Part shown: piece after piece, positions 61,037 through 64,000 of the stretch
How the letters are laid out: each line of letters opens with the position of its first letter
Numbering within the stretch: position 1 is the stretch's first letter
Assembly (NCBI GenBank): GCA_944990035.1
Contig: CALYLX010000157.1
Coordinates: forward strand, 62,001 to 126,000
Source: Clitopilus passeckerianus
Taxonomy: Eukaryota > Basidiomycota > Agaricomycetes > Agaricales > Entolomataceae
Reading direction: 5' to 3'
DNA length: 64,000 bases
The notes under the pieces: generated by a model
Told to the model about the DNA's origin: nothing
Databases searched by the model: none
The model's input: the letters and a program-made list of their open reading frames with translations, nothing else
Position numbers and translations under genes: made by a program

Positions 61037-61574
61037 TGCGTACATGTTAGGTACTCAATATTGTTTGTACTATACTCGATCACTTCCGCCACGAACAGGT
61101 TCTGTATATACTACATCTTCCATCGATGAATTTACAAGGGTATATACGATCCAGACCGAGGAATCGAACGCCTCTTCATGCCATTCTACTGTATTGGCAT
61201 TTGCACACAAACTGCGATAGAAGTCGAATATATTCCAATCCTTCGGGTTCTTGAACACGAGATTGATACGATTCAGAATCTTAACATCGTGGCCCCATCA
61301 GAATACGGAACTCCTTGCACCCAGTATCATCTAATCCTGTTCTTCCCCTTGATACTGTGAGCGATCCCTTAAAGAGGAGGCCGTAATTAGACATAATCGG
61401 CCAGCTTGGTGTTCTATCTATGATTTTATGGAAGTTGGAATAGGAAAATGAAAGTATGCGGGAGGAAAGAAGAAGAAAGGTCGGGAAATTGCCATTGCCA
61501 GGCTCTGAGATCAGGTTGAAGCTAGAAGACCTTCGGGACGTTTGCGAGGCCCACATGAGCACCGGAAAAATCGG
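61037..61574. other. Spacer; possible minus-strand coding remnant
   Basis: On the minus strand at about 61300-61070 a frame reads NRINLVFKNPKDWNIFDFY and continues for another 45 residues, with a composition that looks coding. No start or splice context could be fixed. Confidence 0.3.
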
Positions 61575-61830
61575 TCAGCACCTTCTTGCCCAGATACCGC
61601 GGCCTTGAAGTCATTCGCATAAGATTTTGAGTGTCTGATGCTGTCTCTGAACGAGGTGCTTCCCTTATCCAGTCATGGACTAAGCTGTCCTTCGTATTCC
61701 GAGTTTACTCTCTGGGGTTACCTGGGGGAATTCCTGATAATGACCCTGCTATCATAACTAGTGTAATCGTTTATACAGAATTTTGGCGTCAGTATGATAT
61801 TTTAGTCCAGTTAGTATAAGGAGAGAACAT
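61575..61830 (+). pseudogene. Degenerate copy of the 3' end of the F-box gene
   Basis: Matches about 57138-57410 over the last exon and the sequence beyond the stop. Shared stretches include TCTTGCCCAGATA, TGTCTCTGAACGAG, CAGTCATGGAC and GTTTACTCTCTGG, and the match continues to the TTAGTATAA/TTAATATAA end. A net loss of 12 bases and a TGA early in the frame make it non-functional. It lies on the same strand, downstream of the DUF6535 gene. Confidence 0.75.
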
Positions 61831-62005
61831 TCTGCAAATACTCAATGAACTATCCATTATCCATTTGAAACCGTCGAGTACTCGACATTTTCGAGCTTGA
61901 CCAGAGGGTGTGTGACTCGGTGATAGCCGAGAAAAACGCGACGCGCGACGCGACTCCTGGTTGACCAGTAACCACAAAGGCCAGGGTCAAATACCAGTTC
62001 AAGCC

Positions 62006-64000
62006 ATGCGTATCGAGGAGCTCGTTATAGAGGGTATGTCCTACAGGGAAAACTGCTAATGGTTGGCTAATGTAGGTACAGGCTTCAAATCGTACCCCGT
62101 ACGAACCCAAATTACCGGATGGGACCCGTCCTTCAACGCAATCACTGGTCTCAATGGTTCTGGCAAATCCAACATTCTCGACGCGATATGTTTTGTTCTG
62201 GGGATGACGAATATGTCTTCGGTATGTGTAATGCGATTGTATGTATGATTACTAGTGAAATTGACGCCTTTGTACCATAGATGAGAGCGCAAAACCAACA
62301 GGACCTCATTTACAAACGGGGGCAAGCTGGTGTCACCAAAGCTAGCGTAACGATCGTGTTTGACAATTCCGACCGCTCGAAAAGCCCCCCAGGCATGGAG
62401 GAGGCCAAGCAGATTACCGTAACGCGCCAGGTGGGTGATAGGCATGATCTCGTCTGGGCCACACACTCATTGTTGAAAAAAATAGATTGCTCTGCCTGCT
62501 GTTTCCAAGTATCTCGTCAACGGACACAAGTCAACACAAGCTCATGTCCAGACCATTTTCCAATCTGTTCAACTGAACATCAATAACCCTCATTTCTTGA
62601 TTATGCAAGGTCGTATTACGAAGGTGAGTGCCGTCTCTCCTAATTATGCTAAATTTGACCTGATTGCGTACCGTATACTAGGTCTTGAATATGCGGCCAC
62701 AAGAAATTCTCGGAATGGTTGAAGAAGCAGCCGGAACGCGTATGTTCGAAGAAAAAAAGGACAAAGCAAAGAAAACCATGGCCAAGAAGGACAAACGCGT
62801 TCAAGAGATCCAATCCATTCTCAACGAAGAAATCACGCCGAAACTCGAAAAGCAAAAGGCTGAAAAGAGGGCTTACATCGAATATCAAAAGGCTTGTTCA
62901 AAGCTCGAACGCATCAGCCGAATGCTGCGAGCGTACGAATGGACCCATGCGAACAAGATGGTAGAAGAGAAGGAACGCGCTATTGAAGAGAAACAAGCGG
63001 AGGGTGCTCAGGTGGAGAAGCAGAAGAAGCAATACGGGAAAGAATGCGATGCGGCCGAGAAGCAGCACAAGGAGGTGACGAAGAAAAAAGAGGGCGAAAT
63101 CTCGAAGGGTGGAAAGATTAAGAAATTGGAGGATGAGGTGGCGGAGCTGGGAAAGGCTGCCGTCAAGGTCAGAACACAGGCCGAATTGAAGGAAAACACG
63201 ATCAAAGAAGAGGAAGCCGGTGTTGCTGCTATTGAAGGCGAATTGAAGGAGGTCAGTGTTGCCGTCCTCGGCGGCTTTCGTTTGCTGACACTCTTTTACA
63301 TACAGCTTGAGGACAGCAAAGACAGAAAAGCCGCAGAAGTTCAGGGTCTCAACTCTACCTTCAGCAAAGTCAAAGAGCAATACACCGCTAACCAGACCAA
63401 ACTCGCTACAGCCGAGGAACTTCTTCAATCTCTTTTAACCGGTCTTACTTCCAACTCTAATGCGAACACTGGTGGTGGATACATGGGCCAACTTGCCGAC
63501 GCTCGAGGGCGCATTTCCCAGGCAGAAGCTGAAGAGCAGCAGAGTAAAGTCAAGCTCGGCATGGCAGAGAAGGAGCTCAAGTCACTCGAAGGCCGAACCA
63601 AGGAGGTACAGAAAGAGGCGAAGGAGAATGAGAAGAAGTTGGAGAGAGTGCAAGGAGAATTGGATGAGTGTAGGAGGCGGCTTGAGAAGTGTGGGTGGAA
63701 CGCAGAACTGGACCAGGCAGGAGAGGAGAGACTGAGAATAGCCAAACAGGAGCTTAGATCCTTGACCGAGGTTGGTATTTCAGTTTTGTTATGTGAATGT
63801 TGCACTGACGCGTGGCTCGGCAGAGATACGAACAGGTCAAGCGTCAACTTGGAAGGATAGACTTCAGCTATTCAGATCCCTCGCCAGGTTTTGATCGCTC
63901 GAAAGTCAAGGGCACTGCTGCACAACTAATCTCGCTCGACGAAGAGCATTTCAACAAAGCAACTGCTCTTGAGATTGCTGCAGGCGGAAAACTGTATCAA
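62006..64000 (+). CDS. SMC2: Condensin subunit SMC2, 5' part
   Basis: Opens [20 protein letters not shown], a typical SMC2 N-terminus. The Walker A motif is [18 protein letters not shown] and the following helix includes [20 protein letters not shown]. The segments [17 protein letters not shown] and [15 protein letters not shown] match the family. Then comes the first coiled coil, from about residue 170 on, rich in Lys and Glu. The window ends inside the hinge-approaching region, so about 590 of roughly 1200 residues are present. SMC2 pairs with SMC4 in condensin, which compacts chromosomes in mitosis. At least six introns are in phase. The truncation is the window edge, not a mutation. Confidence 0.95.

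Noticed and set aside
1..64000. CRISPR arrays, bacterial operons, prophage or complete transposons
   Set aside because: Spliced genes and gene content are eukaryotic. No regularly spaced repeats, terminal repeats or transposase/reverse-transcriptase motifs were recognised.

Overview
The window is fungal nuclear DNA, most likely from a mushroom-forming basidiomycete (Agaricomycetes). The evidence is dense genes on both strands, many short introns of about 50-60 bases with GT..AG ends, no operon structure, and two protein families typical of that class: a DUF6535-type membrane protein and many DUF6533-like multi-pass membrane proteins. I assembled the gene models by hand from reading frames, splice signals and phase agreement. 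Family names come from motif recognition, not from database searches.

Layout. 0-8 kb: a GNAT acetyltransferase (-), a membrane protein with a long basic tail (-), and the splicing factor PRP6/PRP1 (+). 8.4-14.6 kb: three paralogous seven-helix membrane proteins (-). 16-22.7 kb: SEC13, a HAL2/MET22 nucleotidase, a small one-helix protein (all +), and an OB-fold protein (-). 23.9-30.7 kb: a lone seven-helix paralogue (+), a zinc dehydrogenase (+), a DENND11/LCHN-type protein (-) and prefoldin subunit 5 (+). 32.1-42.6 kb: five more seven-helix paralogues in tandem (+). 43-54.8 kb: arginyl-tRNA synthetase (+), an unrecognised 166-residue gene (+), exosome RRP45 (-), TRM112 (+), a DyP-type peroxidase (-), and a 5-oxoprolinase-like protein that ends before its second half (+). 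55-64 kb: an F-box protein, a DUF6535-type protein, a degenerate copy of the F-box gene's 3' end, and the first half of condensin SMC2 (all +).

Most of the window is ordinary housekeeping sequence: splicing, COPII/nuclear pore, exosome, translation, chaperone and condensin genes. The unusual part is the nine-copy seven-helix family (8.4-42.6 kb). All nine copies appear intact and share one exon pattern: eight introns with phases 1,2,2,1,2,1,2,0, with one intron missing in two neighbouring copies. They differ strongly in sequence, so this is a local, still-diverging expansion of a putative receptor or transporter family of unknown function.
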